This document shows, piece after piece, positions 5,919 through 6,630 of a stretch of 6,630 nucleotides of DNA. The position numbers and the translations under genes are program-made. How positions within the stretch are numbered: the first letter of the stretch is position 1; every line of letters begins with the position of its first letter. The DNA lies in contig RFUP01000126.1 in assembly GCA_009922885.1 (NCBI GenBank), forward strand, positions 1 to 6,630. The letters run 5' to 3'. This stretch comes from Paracoccaceae bacterium. Lineage in GTDB: Bacteria; Pseudomonadota; Alphaproteobacteria; Rhodobacterales; Rhodobacteraceae. The notes under the pieces are model-generated. The model saw only the letters and a program-made list of their open reading frames with translations, was not told where the DNA came from and did no database searches.

Positions 5919-6630
5919 TCGCGTTTCTCACGGCCTTCGCGCTTCTGGCCGGAGCCGCAACAGCCGATCCTTTCCGCGTGGCCGTCTGGGCCTCCGGCCT
6001 CTCCCGCAAAGCCCCCGGTCTTCTCCTGCGCGACATCCGCCGCGACACCCCTGCGATCACCGCCACACGCGCCATCCTGAACACCGCCAAGCCAGATATC
6101 CTGCTGCTTATCGGGATCGACTATGATGCCCGCCTTGAGGCCCTCACCGCCTTCAACTCCGGCCTCGATACGCCCTTTCCTTATCACTTCGCCCTTCCCC
6201 CGAACTCCGGCGTGCCAACTGGCACCGATCTCGATGGCGACGGCACGCGCAGCTCCCCGCGCGATGCCCAAGGCTATCGGCGCTTCGCAGGCCAGAGCGG
6301 CATGGCGCTGCTTTCCCGCTTCCCCATCGCAGCAGCCCATGCCCAAGACTTCACCGAAATCCTCTGGCGAGATCTGCCGGATGCCCTCCGCCCCGAAACC
6401 AGAGGCAAGGTTTTCCCCTCTGCAGAAGCATGGGCCATCCAGCGCCTTTCTTCCGTGGGCCACTGGGTCGTGCCCGTCGAAACTCCGCTCGGCCCGGTCC
6501 AGATCCTCGCCGCCCACCCCACACCGCCGATCTATGACGGCCCCGAAGACCGCAACGGCAAGCGCAACCACGATGAAGCCCGCCTCTGGTCTCTCCTCCT
6601 CAACGGCTGGAAAGGCGCGGAAATCACCCG
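5903..6630 (+). CDS. Endonuclease/exonuclease/phosphatase family protein, C-terminus beyond window, start unresolved
   Basis: A frame open to the right edge encodes a divergent member of the DNase I-like endonuclease/exonuclease/phosphatase superfamily. The opening reads RYLDVIAFLTAFALLAG then AATA-DPFRVAVW, a signal peptide followed by the first core strand, so the product is probably exported. Further features are GLSRKAPGLLLRDI, KPDILLLIGIDYDA, the Gly/Asp-rich TGTDLDGDGTRSSPRDAQGY, SGMALLSRFPI and AAHPTPPIYDGPEDRNGKRN. About 240 residues are visible and the catalytic C-terminal His motif is not reached. No ATG, GTG or TTG lies at the natural start near 5903. The in-frame choices are ATG 5780 (deep in the upstream gene, giving an Arg-rich extension) or GTG 5978 (removing the signal peptide). 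The usual Asn of the first strand is Ala (VWAS) and the usual Glu after the second strand is not evident. The substrate is unknown. Confidence 0.75.

Noticed and set aside
5867..6571. Minus-strand open frame opposite the nuclease-like gene
   Set aside because: The plus strand carries recognisable family segments over the same span; the antisense product is low-complexity Gly/Ala-rich sequence.

Overview
The window looks like chromosomal DNA from a marine-type alphaproteobacterium of the order Rhodobacterales (Roseobacter/Rhodobacter group). This rests on the high GC content, the style of the protein sequences (LeuC, LeuD, RlmH and RsfS all read like this group) and the gene order rsfS-rlmH-gpmI on one strand next to leuC-leuD on the other. 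The genus cannot be fixed from the sequence alone.

Left half, minus strand (read right to left): an MscS-type mechanosensitive channel (2550-1231), then the ribosome silencing factor rsfS (1044-661), the 23S rRNA pseudouridine methyltransferase rlmH (661-191, start codon overlapping the rsfS stop) and the first 42 codons of the cofactor-independent phosphoglycerate mutase gpmI (from 127 off the left edge). rsfS and rlmH form a tightly coupled ribosome-maintenance pair. A 63-base gap with a strong imperfect hairpin separates them from gpmI. A 186-base leader between the channel and rsfS holds a promoter candidate and a possible 22-codon upstream ORF whose stop overlaps the rsfS start.

Centre: a 263-base divergent control region (2551-2813) serves the channel on the left and leuC on the right. 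It holds promoter candidates for both directions, inverted repeats in the leuC leader and a speculative 28-codon leader ORF.

Right half, plus strand: leuC (2814-4220) and leuD (4220-4725), the two subunits of isopropylmalate isomerase for leucine synthesis, overlap by one base. leuC is intact. leuD is broken: both ends are well conserved, but about 100 bp is missing near position 4589, which also shifts the frame. A good Rho-independent terminator (4770-4810) and a second terminator-like hairpin (4847-4868) follow. After about 200 bases with no recognised gene come a six-helix membrane protein of unknown function (5073-5918) and an endonuclease/exonuclease/phosphatase-family protein that runs off the right edge, overlaps the membrane gene and has no ordinary start codon at the expected place.

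Most of the window is ordinary housekeeping sequence. The item most worth checking is the leuD lesion, then the missing start and altered motif residues of the last gene, then the leader regions of rsfS and leuC. I see no mobile element, CRISPR array, tRNA, rRNA or novel defence-type system.
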